From Acidimicrobiales bacterium (GTDB taxonomy: Bacteria; Actinomycetota; Acidimicrobiia; Acidimicrobiales; SHLQ01), in assembly GCA_004282895.1 (NCBI GenBank), contig SHLQ01000009.1:1-35951 (forward strand): a stretch of 35,951 bases of DNA. Reading direction: 5' to 3'. The notes beneath the pieces were generated by a model. It saw only the letters and a list, made by a program, of their open reading frames with translations. It made no database searches and was not told the DNA's origin. Positions within the stretch are counted from its first letter, which is position 1, and the number at the start of each line of letters is the position of its first letter. The translations under genes and the position numbers were made by a program. Below, piece after piece: positions 1-7,531 of the stretch.

Positions 1-6
1 GATCAT
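1..6 (-). CDS. First two codons of the TPP-controlled gene (partial)
   Basis: An ATG (6-4) followed by ATC sits just after the GGAGGAA of the riboswitch and runs off the window. The Shine-Dalgarno spacing makes it the likely start of the riboswitch-controlled gene. The product cannot be read; a thiamine biosynthesis or transport protein is expected from the riboswitch only. Confidence 0.4.
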
Positions 7-7
7 G

Positions 8-98
8 ACTTCCTCCGCTGGCATTACCCAGATCAGGTTGTCGGGTCGGTGACGCAGCGGTCACCCTCTCAGCCCAGCTGCCTGAGCTCCCCGGATGG
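8..98 (-). promoter_or_regulatory. TPP riboswitch (THI element)
   Basis: Read on the minus strand, this stretch carries the hallmarks of the thiamine-pyrophosphate aptamer: a GGGGAGC entry, the conserved GCTGAGAGG junction, a GC-rich variable hairpin with GGGT/ACCC closing pairs, then ACCTGATCTGG, a GTAATGCCAGCGGAGG segment and AAGTC. These are the pyrimidine- and pyrophosphate-sensing helices of the known family. A GGAGGAA Shine-Dalgarno-like sequence lies inside the 3' strand and is followed 5-7 nt later by an ATG at 6-4, so control is probably at translation initiation, by pairing of the ribosome-binding site when TPP is bound. The controlled gene lies beyond the left edge and is probably for thiamine synthesis or uptake. 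No separate expression platform is seen. Confidence 0.93.
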
Positions 99-123
99 TG
101 GTTACCCCTCGATGATAGCGGGA

Positions 124-1695
124 CTAATTGAAGCCACGGCGGGTGAGGCCGAGCTCGATCTTCTGCGCCGTCGGGGTCATGGCCAACCCAGCGAGGCCGG
201 TGCAGCGCAGCTCACGCGCCATCAGACGGCTGACCTCGGCGTGGGCATCGCGCACTTCATCGAAGGGGATGAGATGGTCGTACCCAGCCAGCGCCATGTT
301 GGCGCAGCTGAGTGCGTTGGCCGCTCCGGTGACATTTCGTCCGAGACAGGGGGCTTCAACGCGGTTGCCGACCGGGTCGCAGATGAGCCCCAAAACGTTC
401 TGCAACGACTGACTGGCGGCGGACAGCGACTGCGCGGCCGATCCGCCGGCGAGCTCGACCAGCGCGGCCGCGGCCATCGCGGCGCCCGCGCCGGTTTCCG
501 CTTGACAGCCACCTTCTTCGGCCGCGAACGTGGAGCGGTTGGTGACGAAGACGCCGATCAGTCCTCCGGTGAGCAGTGCTCGCTGGGCCGCAACGTCGTC
601 GGCGTCGATCGAATCGATCGTCGCGAGCAAGGCGCCGGGAAAGGTTGCGCATGATCCTGCGGTGGGAGCGGCGACGATGACCTCCATGGCGCTCTTCGCT
701 TCCATCAGCGCAGTGACATAGGTGATCATCGTGTTGAGCAGCCCGCCGTCGAGAAGGGACTTCTGCTCGGCCAGTTCAGCGAACCGGCCGCTCTGCCACC
801 CGAGGATGCGATCCTCGTACTCCGTGCCGGCCAGGCCTGTCTCAACGCCGCGGCGCATGATCTCGAGGATGTGTCCTGCCTGCCTGAGCACTTCATCCTC
901 AGTGACCCCGCCGCGCTCGGTTTCATAGGCGATGGCCCAATCCGAAAGCGGCGCAGTGGCGAGCAAGGGGCTCGATTCGAGCTCGCCCGAGTCTGAGAAC
1001 GGGACGGACATGTCCTGACGGGACAGGACAGGGAGCACGGCCCGCAACCGACGGACCGTACCGACCGATCCATGGGATCGAAGGTCTTCGATCGTCTCGT
1101 CGTCGACCCACTTCTGCCCCGAGACGACAACGAGCGAGGGGTTGGCGCCGGACACAACAACGGCATCAACGTCGTCACGTTCGTTGAGCGCGTCGACGAT
1201 TGCTGATGCGTCGCCTTCGACATGGAGGAGCGTGGTGGCGTAATCACCGAACAACTGCACCGCGAATCCGTCGATCTCGATGACTTCGATCATGCCGCCG
1301 CCGGTGGAGAGGGCGATGAGGTTGTGGGCTTCCTCCCCGCGGCGCACATGTATCCGGTACGTGTTCGGGTGGGGGTCGTTCAGTGTGGACTTACGAACCT
1401 CGATCGTCGTGCCCGAGTCCCGGATCACCGTCGGCGATGTCGCCAGGCGGGCGTCGTCGGCCGGCCAACCGAGCAGGCCGCCATAGAGCCCCATGTCCGT
1501 TCCCTGACTCTCATGGGTGGTGGCGAGCGAACCCTGCGTGTCGTAGTCGAGCTCGACCACATCGGGTGTGCCTCCGCACAGATCGTGGATGAGCAAACCG
1601 ATCCGAACCGACGCCGCGGAATGGGAGCTGCTCGGCCCACGCATGATGGGTCCAACGACGTCATTGAAGATGCTTGGTGGCAGGGTTCGCGCCAT
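124..1695 (-). CDS. sdaA: L-serine ammonia-lyase (serine dehydratase), single-chain Fe-S type
   Basis: Converts L-serine to pyruvate and ammonia in the cytoplasm using a [4Fe-4S] cluster. The 523-residue chain has the beta-type domain first (GPIMRGPSSSHSA near residue 16, then an ACT-like part to about 225) and the alpha-type catalytic domain from about 260. The alpha domain shows AGSCATFPGAL near 346, EEGGCQAETG near 393, LICDPVGNRVEAPCLGRN near 437. Cys397, Cys439 and Cys450 have the 42- and 11-residue spacing of the cluster ligands known for this type. This is the fused form of what Bacillus encodes as SdaAB and SdaAA. The ATG at 1695 gives a full-length N terminus. The gene stands alone: the TPP riboswitch lies downstream and glgA diverges upstream across a 63-bp gap with an inverted repeat. 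A GATAGT box 5 nt before the ATG may be its -10, which is weak. Confidence 0.95.
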   Translation of the reverse strand: MARTLPPSIFNDVVGPIMRGPSSSHSAASVRIGLLIHDLCGGTPDVVELDYDTQGSLATTHESQGTDMGLYGGLLGWPADDARLATSPTVIRDSGTTIEVRKSTLNDPHPNTYRIHVRRGEEAHNLIALSTGGGMIEVIEIDGFAVQLFGDYATTLLHVEGDASAIVDALNERDDVDAVVVSGANPSLVVVSGQKWVDDETIEDLRSHGSVGTVRRLRAVLPVLSRQDMSVPFSDSGELESSPLLATAPLSDWAIAYETERGGVTEDEVLRQAGHILEIMRRGVETGLAGTEYEDRILGWQSGRFAELAEQKSLLDGGLLNTMITYVTALMEAKSAMEVIVAAPTAGSCATFPGALLATIDSIDADDVAAQRALLTGGLIGVFVTNRSTFAAEEGGCQAETGAGAAMAAAALVELAGGSAAQSLSAASQSLQNVLGLICDPVGNRVEAPCLGRNVTGAANALSCANMALAGYDHLIPFDEVRDAHAEVSRLMARELRCTGLAGLAMTPTAQKIELGLTRRGFN

Positions 1696-1699
1696 ATTC

Positions 1700-1729
1700 C
1701 ACTATCGCACGCTGGTGAGCGTGATAGTG
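1700..1729. repeat. Inverted repeat between divergent sdaA and glgA
   Basis: Left arm CACTATC-GC-ACGCT (1700-1713) pairs with right arm AGCGTGATAGTG (1718-1729) around a GGTG loop. This gives 12 matched positions with a 2-nt bulge in the left arm. It fills about half of the 63-bp gap between the divergent starts of sdaA and glgA and begins 5 nt from the sdaA ATG. The arms place a GATAGT box in both orientations, so it could be a shared operator or the paired promoter cores. Which, if either, is not shown by sequence. Confidence 0.6.
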
Positions 1730-1758
1730 AAGGGGATGGCTATCGATCGGTGCAGTTC

Positions 1759-3129
1759 ATGAAGGTCCTGTTCGCCTCCGCGGAGGCTGCACCCGTCGCT
1801 CGTGTCGGTGGATTGGCTGAGGCATCAGGTGGTTTGGCTCGTTCCCTGCGCCGAACCGCAGTTGAGCTTTCGATCGTCCTGCCCGACTACGGCGACGTGG
1901 CGCTGCCGAACGAGTCGTCGTTTGAGCTTTCCGTCCCGGACTGGGCCACACCGGCCACGGTTCGTGTGGGGGAGGCGCCCGAGCTGGGTGAGGTTCATCT
2001 CGTGTCCGTGCCGGGTATGGCGCGTCCTCATCCCTACGTTGATGAAACCGGCGAAGGGTGGCCGGACAACGATCAGCGGTTCTTTGCCTTCGGCGCCGCC
2101 ATAGCCTCACTCGCGCACGAACTCGGCGCCGACGTGTTGCACGTGAATGACTGGCACACGGCGGCCGCGCTTGCATTCAGCCGCCTTCCGTCCGTCTACA
2201 CCATCCACACCCTCGGCTACCAGGGAGCCGCCGACCCGGCGTGGCTTGACCGCCTGCCGGCCGATGTCGCCGAGGCGTTTCGGCAATACGACGCGGCGAA
2301 TCCGTCCGCCGGCGCCATTCGGTTGGCCGACAAGATTGTCGCGGTCAGTCCGAACTATGCGAAGGAAATTCTCGATCCAGCTCGTGGTGCCGGTCTGCAC
2401 GAATTGCTGGCCGACCGTACGGAGGATCTGTATGGGATCCGCAACGGCATCGATGCCGAGCTGTGGAATCCTTCGACCGATCCTGTCCTGTCGACCCCGT
2501 ACAACGCGAAGACCGTGGCGAGAAAGGCGGACAGTACCGCGGCGTTGGCAAAGCAGCTGGGTTGGCCGACCGACCCGACGCAACCGATCATCGGGATGGT
2601 GACGCGTTTGGTCGAACAGAAAGGGATCGACCTCGCACTCGGCATGGTGCCGCTGCTCGAAGGTATGAACGCGCGGATGGTGATCCTCGGTTCAGGTGCG
2701 CAGCGCCTTACCCTGTGGGGTCACCAGCTCGCAGACGAACATCCGGATCGGTTCGCCTTCGTCGATGGCTACAAGCTCGACTTCGCCCACCTGATCTTCG
2801 CGGGCGCCGACCTCTTCCTGATGCCGAGCCGATTCGAGCCGTGCGGGCTGGCGCAGATGCAGGCGATGGCCTACGGCACCATTCCCATCGTTACCGCCGT
2901 TGGGGGTCTCGTCGACACCGTTTCCGATGCGGATCGGGCCGAAGGCGGGACCGGTTTCGTGAGCGAGACGATCGATGGAATGGGCATGGTGGACGCGACC
3001 CACCGCGCCATTCGCGCCTGGGGAGTGCTGAAACGTCGCCGAGCGATCCAACGGGCCGGCATGGGCGTCGATTGGTCGTGGACCGCGCCCGCCGGCGAGT
3101 TTGTGGAGCTGTACGAATCGATTACTTGA
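1759..3129 (+). CDS. glgA: Glycogen synthase, GT5 family
   Basis: A GT-B glucosyltransferase that extends alpha-1,4-glucan from ADP-glucose. The 456 residues begin MKVLFASAEAAP followed by RVGGLAEASGG, the family's sugar-nucleotide-binding variant of KVGGLADV. VLHVNDWHTA follows near residue 130, and the C-terminal Rossmann half has GMVTRLVEQKGID near 279 and SRFEPCGLAQMQAMAYGT near 358, carrying the catalytic EPCGL region. The reading frame stays open upstream to 1222, but that part is antisense to serine dehydratase and has no family similarity, so ATG 1759 is chosen although no strong Shine-Dalgarno is visible. The stop overlaps the convergent DUF2510 gene by 8 bp. glgC, which supplies ADP-glucose, is 0.5 kb away on the other strand, so the two glycogen genes are not co-transcribed. 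Confidence 0.94.
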   Translation: MKVLFASAEAAPVARVGGLAEASGGLARSLRRTAVELSIVLPDYGDVALPNESSFELSVPDWATPATVRVGEAPELGEVHLVSVPGMARPHPYVDETGEGWPDNDQRFFAFGAAIASLAHELGADVLHVNDWHTAAALAFSRLPSVYTIHTLGYQGAADPAWLDRLPADVAEAFRQYDAANPSAGAIRLADKIVAVSPNYAKEILDPARGAGLHELLADRTEDLYGIRNGIDAELWNPSTDPVLSTPYNAKTVARKADSTAALAKQLGWPTDPTQPIIGMVTRLVEQKGIDLALGMVPLLEGMNARMVILGSGAQRLTLWGHQLADEHPDRFAFVDGYKLDFAHLIFAGADLFLMPSRFEPCGLAQMQAMAYGTIPIVTAVGGLVDTVSDADRAEGGTGFVSETIDGMGMVDATHRAIRAWGVLKRRRAIQRAGMGVDWSWTAPAGEFVELYESIT

Positions 3130-3631
3130 TGATCGGAATCGTCAACGGGATGTTGTAGTACTCACCCTTGTTGGCCCTCATCGCCGGCAGAACATGCAGG
3201 ACGATGCCACCGATGAGCAGAAACGGTGCGATCAGAAAACCGATCAACACGAAGAACAGTGCAACCGTGATGATCCACGCGATCCACAAGGTGATCTCGA
3301 GGTTCAACGCCTGAGCCGCGTGATGGCGGATGAACGGATCATCGGACTTGACGAGATAGACGATCAGCGCGGGAACAAAGCTGAAGAAGATGCCGAGCAC
3401 ATGGGTCATAGTGGCAATCAACTTCGGATCGGTCGCGTCAAGGCCCGCCCCTGCGGGCACGGCCGGAGCACCCGGCGCGGGAGGACCACCGGGCGCGGCA
3501 CCGATCGGCGGCGCCACCTGATCCGTCCATTCCGCGCCGTCCCAATAGCGTTGCATTCCCGCGTTCTCGTCCGGGTACCAGCCGGCCGGAGGTAGGGACG
3601 CCTCGTCGTTCATGTCGTTCGTTTCGTCCAT
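3122..3631 (-). CDS. DUF2510 and DUF4870 membrane protein
   Basis: A 169-residue protein of unknown role. The N-terminal cytoplasmic part holds a DUF2510 motif (PAGWYPDENAG, then RYWDGAEWT), typical of actinobacterial membrane proteins, followed by a Pro/Ala/Gly-rich linker. The second half matches the DUF4870 (Tic20-like) family, with three likely membrane segments and the signature FIRHHAAQALN between the first two. The frame opens at 3694, but ATG 3631 has an AGGA about 9 nt upstream and lies clear of glgC; ATG 3613 is also possible. It is 22 bp downstream of glgC on the same strand, so it probably shares its mRNA, and it overlaps the glgA stop. No link to glycogen metabolism is known for the family. 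Confidence 0.85.
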   Translation of the reverse strand: MDETNDMNDEASLPPAGWYPDENAGMQRYWDGAEWTDQVAPPIGAAPGGPPAPGAPAVPAGAGLDATDPKLIATMTHVLGIFFSFVPALIVYLVKSDDPFIRHHAAQALNLEITLWIAWIITVALFFVLIGFLIAPFLLIGGIVLHVLPAMRANKGEYYNIPLTIPIIK

Positions 3632-3653
3632 GGCTTCATCCTGCCATGCGGCG

Positions 3654-4928
3654 TCACTGCACGATGGAGTTTTTTGGAATAACGACGATGCCACCGGGGC
3701 TCACGGTGAAGCGCTCGCTGTCGAGCTCTGGATCGGCACCGATAACCGTGTTTGGGGGAATCACGACGTTCTTGTCGACGACGCAGTTGCGGATCGTCGA
3801 TCCGGCACCGATGTGCACGTTGTCCAGAACGACGGATCGCTCAACGTTCGCGCCAGGGTCGATGCGGCAACTGGTCGAGACAACCGACTCGGCCACGCGG
3901 GCCCCACGGACGATGGTGCCGGTGCTGATGATCGAATCGTTGACGGCGGGCGTCCCCGTCGTACCGTCGGATTCAAACCGCGCCGGTGGAAGGTTGCGGC
4001 TGTAGCTGAAGATCGGCCATTCGGTGTTGTAGAGGTTGAACTTGGGGTCGTGCGCGATGAGGTCGAGATTGGCGGCAAAGTAGGAGTCGATCGTCCCAAC
4101 ATCTCGCCAATAGTGAGCGGTCTTGGGGGTGTCGCCTGCAACCTCGTTCAGCGTGTAGTCGTACACATGCGCATCGCCACTCGCGACGATCCTGGGCAGC
4201 AGGTCTCCTCCGATGTCGTGGTTCGATGTCTCGTCGTCCGCGTCCTTGGCGACCATGTCCATGAGCAGCTCGGTGCTGAAGATGTAGTTGCCCATCGAGG
4301 CAAGCACTTCATCAGGTGAATCAACCAGGCCCTCGGGCTGTTCGGGCTTCTCGAGGAACTCCCGGATCCTGGTGCCAAGCGGCTCGGTCGAAATGATCCC
4401 GAACTGCGACGCATCGCTGCGAGGCACACGCACCCCGGCGACCGTGGCCCCGCCGCCGGACGCAATGTGAGCCTCGAGCATCTGGCGGGCGTCCATCCGA
4501 TAGATGTGATCGGCGCCGAAGACGATGATGTGTTCCGGTCGCTCGTCGTCGATCAGGTTGAAGTTCTGATAGATCGCGTCGACCGACCCGGTGAACCACC
4601 GCGGGCCGTGGCGCATCTGTGCTGGGACGGTCGTGATGTAGTTGCCCAGCTCGCTCGACAGGCTCCAGGTTCGCGAGATGTGCACGTCGAGACTGTGCGA
4701 CTTGTATTGCGTGAGTACCACGATCTTGCGGTAGCCCGAGTTCACCAGATTCGAGATGGCGAAGTCGATGAGGCGATACCGGCCACCGAAGGGCACGGCG
4801 GGTTTTGCACGCACTGCCGTGAGCGGCATGAGCCGCTTACCCTCGCCACCGGCAAGGACCATCGCCAAAACGTTGGGCCGGCGACGCGCTTCGAAGGTGT
4901 TCACACCGACATTGTTGTCGCTGGACAT
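3654..4928 (-). CDS. glgC: Glucose-1-phosphate adenylyltransferase (ADP-glucose pyrophosphorylase)
   Basis: Makes ADP-glucose from glucose-1-phosphate and ATP, the committed step of bacterial glycogen synthesis. The 424-residue protein has the nucleotidyltransferase signature AMVLAGGEGKRLMPLT near residue 22, KPAVPFGGRYRLIDFAISN near 42, the GADHIYRMD motif, and a C-terminal left-handed beta-helix with hexapeptide-like repeats (VRGARVAESVVS, GANVERSVV, GAGSTIRNCVVD). Length is normal for the family. ATG 4928 is taken as start; an in-frame TTG at 4940 would add four residues, and neither has a clear Shine-Dalgarno. It lies 34 bp downstream of a membrane-protein gene and 22 bp upstream of the DUF2510 gene on the same strand, so co-transcription is likely. 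Confidence 0.96.
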   Translation of the reverse strand: MSSDNNVGVNTFEARRRPNVLAMVLAGGEGKRLMPLTAVRAKPAVPFGGRYRLIDFAISNLVNSGYRKIVVLTQYKSHSLDVHISRTWSLSSELGNYITTVPAQMRHGPRWFTGSVDAIYQNFNLIDDERPEHIIVFGADHIYRMDARQMLEAHIASGGGATVAGVRVPRSDASQFGIISTEPLGTRIREFLEKPEQPEGLVDSPDEVLASMGNYIFSTELLMDMVAKDADDETSNHDIGGDLLPRIVASGDAHVYDYTLNEVAGDTPKTAHYWRDVGTIDSYFAANLDLIAHDPKFNLYNTEWPIFSYSRNLPPARFESDGTTGTPAVNDSIISTGTIVRGARVAESVVSTSCRIDPGANVERSVVLDNVHIGAGSTIRNCVVDKNVVIPPNTVIGADPELDSERFTVSPGGIVVIPKNSIVQ

Positions 4929-4962
4929 GGCCGTGAGCAAGATGCGCCCAAGCCTCTATGGA

Positions 4963-5535
4963 TCAGGCTGCGCTGTCCCACTTGTCCTCGCCCGGAAGAC
5001 GGAGCTCTTCACCCTGGAAGGTGACGGCAGGACCGGCACCGCCGGGTGCGGGGCGCTCGACCCACGAGTTGGGGTCATTCGGGTTGTCGCCATGGGGTGC
5101 ATAGACCTTCTCGTCGGATGGTGTGGCGATGCCGACGAGCAGTTGCAGCACCGTCGAAACGACGGCAAATCCGAGGATTCCCATCCACATGATCGGTACG
5201 TTCGAAGCCTGAAGTTCCTCGAAGTTGATCGCGGCGCTGACACCAACGAACCATGGCGCGATGAGCAGAGGGAACATCGCGGCGGGCATACCAGCGGTGG
5301 TGAGCCGGCGAATCACGGTCAACGAAGCGGCCATTGCCAACAGCAACGCTCCCGCAGTGCCAAGTTCGATTGCGCCCGAGTCGTAGCTGTAGATGGGATC
5401 CTCCGTACCGAGCCCGAAGGTGACGGACGCATCCATCCAGACCCGCACGAGGTAGAACGCGGCCGCGTTGAGGACGCCCATGATGGCGAAGTACTCGAGC
5501 GAGCCGATTTTGGAGCTGGGCAAGAAAAACCGCAT
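4963..5535 (-). CDS. Four-helix membrane protein, unknown function
   Basis: A 190-residue protein I do not recognise. It has four likely membrane segments (about residues 15-35, 58-77, 83-103 and 115-135). An acidic loop with DPIYSYDSGAIELG lies between the first two, and the hydrophilic C-terminal tail of about 50 residues is rich in Pro, Asp and Gly. The start is firm: AAAGGA lies 8 nt before the ATG. It is 97 bp downstream of the CcdA-like gene and 34 bp upstream of glgC, all on the minus strand. A link with the redox pair is possible by position only; the protein has no cysteines or haem-binding motif. Confidence 0.8.
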   Translation of the reverse strand: MRFFLPSSKIGSLEYFAIMGVLNAAAFYLVRVWMDASVTFGLGTEDPIYSYDSGAIELGTAGALLLAMAASLTVIRRLTTAGMPAAMFPLLIAPWFVGVSAAINFEELQASNVPIMWMGILGFAVVSTVLQLLVGIATPSDEKVYAPHGDNPNDPNSWVERPAPGGAGPAVTFQGEELRLPGEDKWDSAA

Positions 5536-5632
5536 GTGCGGGTCCTTTCGTTCTCCTTTGTACGTCGCCCGATACAGGGGTTCTCTTGAGTGTTTGCGGG
5601 AGGTTTTGGGCCGTTCGACTCAGTCGATGGCA

Positions 5633-6226
5633 CTAGAACGTCGATCGCTGCGCCAGCTCCGAGGCAAGGTCGTCGAACAACGTCGTGGATACCAGCACCG
5701 CCATAACCACGACGACGGCCGCGCCCGCTGTCCTGATCCACGTGTGATCAAGGACTGCGGTGATCTTTGGAAAGGTGGCCTCGATGGCGGCAAGCGCGAC
5801 GAACGGCGTCAGGAGGCCGACCATGAATGCCGCTGTCCCGGCGAGGTTTGGCCAAGGTGCCGAACCGACCTCGCCGATGAGATCACCGAGTTCGGGTCCG
5901 ACACAGGGAATCCATGACCACACGGCAACCCCGCCGGCGACCACGCCCAGACCCACGTCCGTGGCCCAGTGATCGGCTCGGAACGCCAGCACGGCGATAC
6001 CGATCATCGCGACACCCACCATGACCTGGGTGAATCCGGTGGGTGTCTCGAACCACCAGCCCGCAAACCGCAACCATGCAACCAGCGCCGCGGCCAGGAC
6101 AAAGGCCCCAATCGTGGCGGCTGCTCGGTGGCGAGCGAAGAGCGCCACCCCGATCGCAGGTGCGAGCACGACATAGCTGCAAGGCAGTCGGAGGCTTTCG
6201 AGACCTTCCGCAAAGAGCGCGTACAT
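5633..6226 (-). CDS. CcdA-like membrane thiol-disulfide transporter
   Basis: A 197-residue integral membrane protein of the CcdA/DsbD-beta class, which passes electrons from cytoplasmic thioredoxin across the membrane to an extracytoplasmic thiol carrier. It has about six membrane segments, and the two family cysteines are present: Cys16 in LPCSYVVLAP of the first segment and Cys108 in WIPCVGPELGDLI of the fourth. The ATG overlaps the stop of the TlpA-like gene by one base (TGATG), implying translational coupling. Together they form a split version of the CcdA-thioredoxin fusion known as DipZ in mycobacteria. No cytochrome c maturation genes are seen nearby, so the target could be general extracytoplasmic thiol reduction. 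Confidence 0.87.
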   Translation of the reverse strand: MYALFAEGLESLRLPCSYVVLAPAIGVALFARHRAAATIGAFVLAAALVAWLRFAGWWFETPTGFTQVMVGVAMIGIAVLAFRADHWATDVGLGVVAGGVAVWSWIPCVGPELGDLIGEVGSAPWPNLAGTAAFMVGLLTPFVALAAIEATFPKITAVLDHTWIRTAGAAVVVVMAVLVSTTLFDDLASELAQRSTF

Positions 6227-6861
6227 CAGGCGGCGGGATTGGCCAGCAGCCAGGCCACTGTTGCCTCGAGTTCGTCATAGGCACCTTCACCGATGTGATC
6301 GAACCTCACGTCGCCGTTCTGATCGATGACGAACGTGCGCGGCCAGAAACGGCGCCCGCCGGCCTGCCAAGCCCGGAAGTTTCGTTTGTCCGTATCAAGC
6401 GCCACCGGCCACGTGACGCCAAGCTGCTCGACGGCTTCGACGATGTTCGGGACCTCGGCTTCGTAGCTGAACTCCGGCGCATGTACGCCGACGATCTCGA
6501 ACCCCCGGTCCTTGTACGTCGCATAGAGGTCCTGAGTGTGTGGGATGCGCGCCTTGCAGTTGCTGCAGCCGAACGTCCACAGTTCGACCAGGATCACGTC
6601 GCCGTCGAGGTCGTCGAGGCTCGTGATGTCGGTGTTGAGCCATCCGTCGAGCTCGACCAGATCTTTGCGCGGACCCAGGTTTTTCGGTGGGTCTTCGAGC
6701 TGTCGTGCTTCGACTGTTGTGTTCGTCGACCCGACATCGGCGGAGAGATCTTCGGAGGCCACGACGGTGGCGACCTCGTCCGTGGACGTGGTCGTCAAGA
6801 CCCGTAGCACCGCGACGGTGAGGACGATCACCACCGCTGCGCCGAACACCCGAGAAGCCAT
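6226..6861 (-). CDS. Membrane-anchored TlpA/DipZ-like thioredoxin
   Basis: A 211-residue extracytoplasmic redoxin. One N-terminal hydrophobic anchor (about residues 5-22) is followed by a variable linker and a thioredoxin fold. The active site is LWTFGCSNCK with Cys99 and Cys102. Downstream, FEIVGVHAPEF, WPVALDT and DVRFDHIGEGAYDELE resemble the thioredoxin part of mycobacterial DipZ. It probably receives electrons from the CcdA-like protein encoded next. The frame extends upstream to 7035, but the hydrophobic anchor fits a start at ATG 6861 or 6870. I prefer 6861 because a TACCAT box lies 7 nt before it, consistent with a leaderless transcript. The gene diverges from dcd. Confidence 0.88.
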   Translation of the reverse strand: MASRVFGAAVVIVLTVAVLRVLTTTSTDEVATVVASEDLSADVGSTNTTVEARQLEDPPKNLGPRKDLVELDGWLNTDITSLDDLDGDVILVELWTFGCSNCKARIPHTQDLYATYKDRGFEIVGVHAPEFSYEAEVPNIVEAVEQLGVTWPVALDTDKRNFRAWQAGGRRFWPRTFVIDQNGDVRFDHIGEGAYDELEATVAWLLANPAA

Positions 6862-6868
6862 GAGTGGC

Positions 6869-6874
6869 ATGGTA
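6869..6874 (-). promoter_or_regulatory. Putative leaderless -10 box of the TlpA-like gene
   Basis: TACCAT on the minus strand, 7 nt before ATG 6861, matches TANNNT with transcription starting at or next to the start codon. No convincing -35 is visible. Confidence 0.45.
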
Positions 6875-6931
6875 GGAGGCTCGCAGGGTCCGCTTCGCTC
6901 GGAACGGAGCGCCGTTCTGCGAAAGTTCAGA

Positions 6932-6937
6932 TATTGT
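6932..6937 (+). promoter_or_regulatory. Putative leaderless -10 box of dcd
   Basis: TATTGT lies 7 nt before the GTG start of dcd. There is no Shine-Dalgarno before this GTG, which fits a leaderless transcript. No convincing -35 is visible. Confidence 0.5.
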
Positions 6938-6944
6938 CGCCCGG

Positions 6945-7508
6945 GTGATCTTGTCCGACCGCAGTATCCGTGAGGCCATCTCCGAAAGCCGAATCGCCAT
7001 CGACCCGCTCGATGACTCGGCCATTCAACCGTCATCGGTGGACGTGCGGCTCGACCACCGTTTCCTGGTCTTCCGCAATCACACGCGAGGAATCATCGAC
7101 GTCAAGGAAGACCTCTCCGACCTCACCGAATCGGTCGAGGCTTCCGACGACCGTCCGTTCATCCTGCATCCCGGTGAGTTCGTGCTCGGGTCAACGCTGG
7201 AGCGCATTGCGCTGCCGGATGATCTCGTCGCCCGGCTCGAGGGGAAATCGAGCCTGGGACGCCTTGGGCTCCTGATCCACTCCACCGCCGGGTTCGTCGA
7301 TGCCGGGTGGGACGGCCAGATCACCTTGGAGCTCTCGAACGTCGCCAGTCTTCCCATCACCCTGTATCCGGGGATGAAGGTCGGGCAGGTCAGCTTCATG
7401 ATGATGACCACCGAGGCCGACAATCCCTACGGCAGTGGCGCGATCGGATCCAAGTACCAGGGTCAGGTCGGACCTCGACCGTCCCAGTACTGGAAGAACT
7501 TCTCCTGA
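6945..7508 (+). CDS. dcd: dCTP deaminase, probably bifunctional with dUTPase activity
   Basis: Deaminates dCTP and, in the actinobacterial type, also hydrolyses the product to dUMP for thymidylate synthesis. The 187-residue protein has LEGKSSLGRLGLLIHSTAGF near residue 98, then DAGWDGQITLELSN holding the catalytic glutamate, and a C-terminal GSKYQGQVGPRPSQYW segment. It closely resembles the mycobacterial bifunctional enzyme, as recalled from the family. The start is GTG 6945; no Shine-Dalgarno precedes it, but a -10-like TATTGT does. The MFS gene follows in the plus direction with a start only about 24 nt after this stop or overlapping it. Confidence 0.96.
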   Translation: MILSDRSIREAISESRIAIDPLDDSAIQPSSVDVRLDHRFLVFRNHTRGIIDVKEDLSDLTESVEASDDRPFILHPGEFVLGSTLERIALPDDLVARLEGKSSLGRLGLLIHSTAGFVDAGWDGQITLELSNVASLPITLYPGMKVGQVSFMMMTTEADNPYGSGAIGSKYQGQVGPRPSQYWKNFS

Positions 7509-7531
7509 ACGACAGGCGCGACCCCCGCCGT

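Noticed and set aside
1222-1758. N-terminal extension of glycogen synthase
   Set aside because: The open frame continues upstream but is antisense to serine dehydratase; homologues begin at the MKVLFASAEAAP segment, so ATG 1759 is the start.
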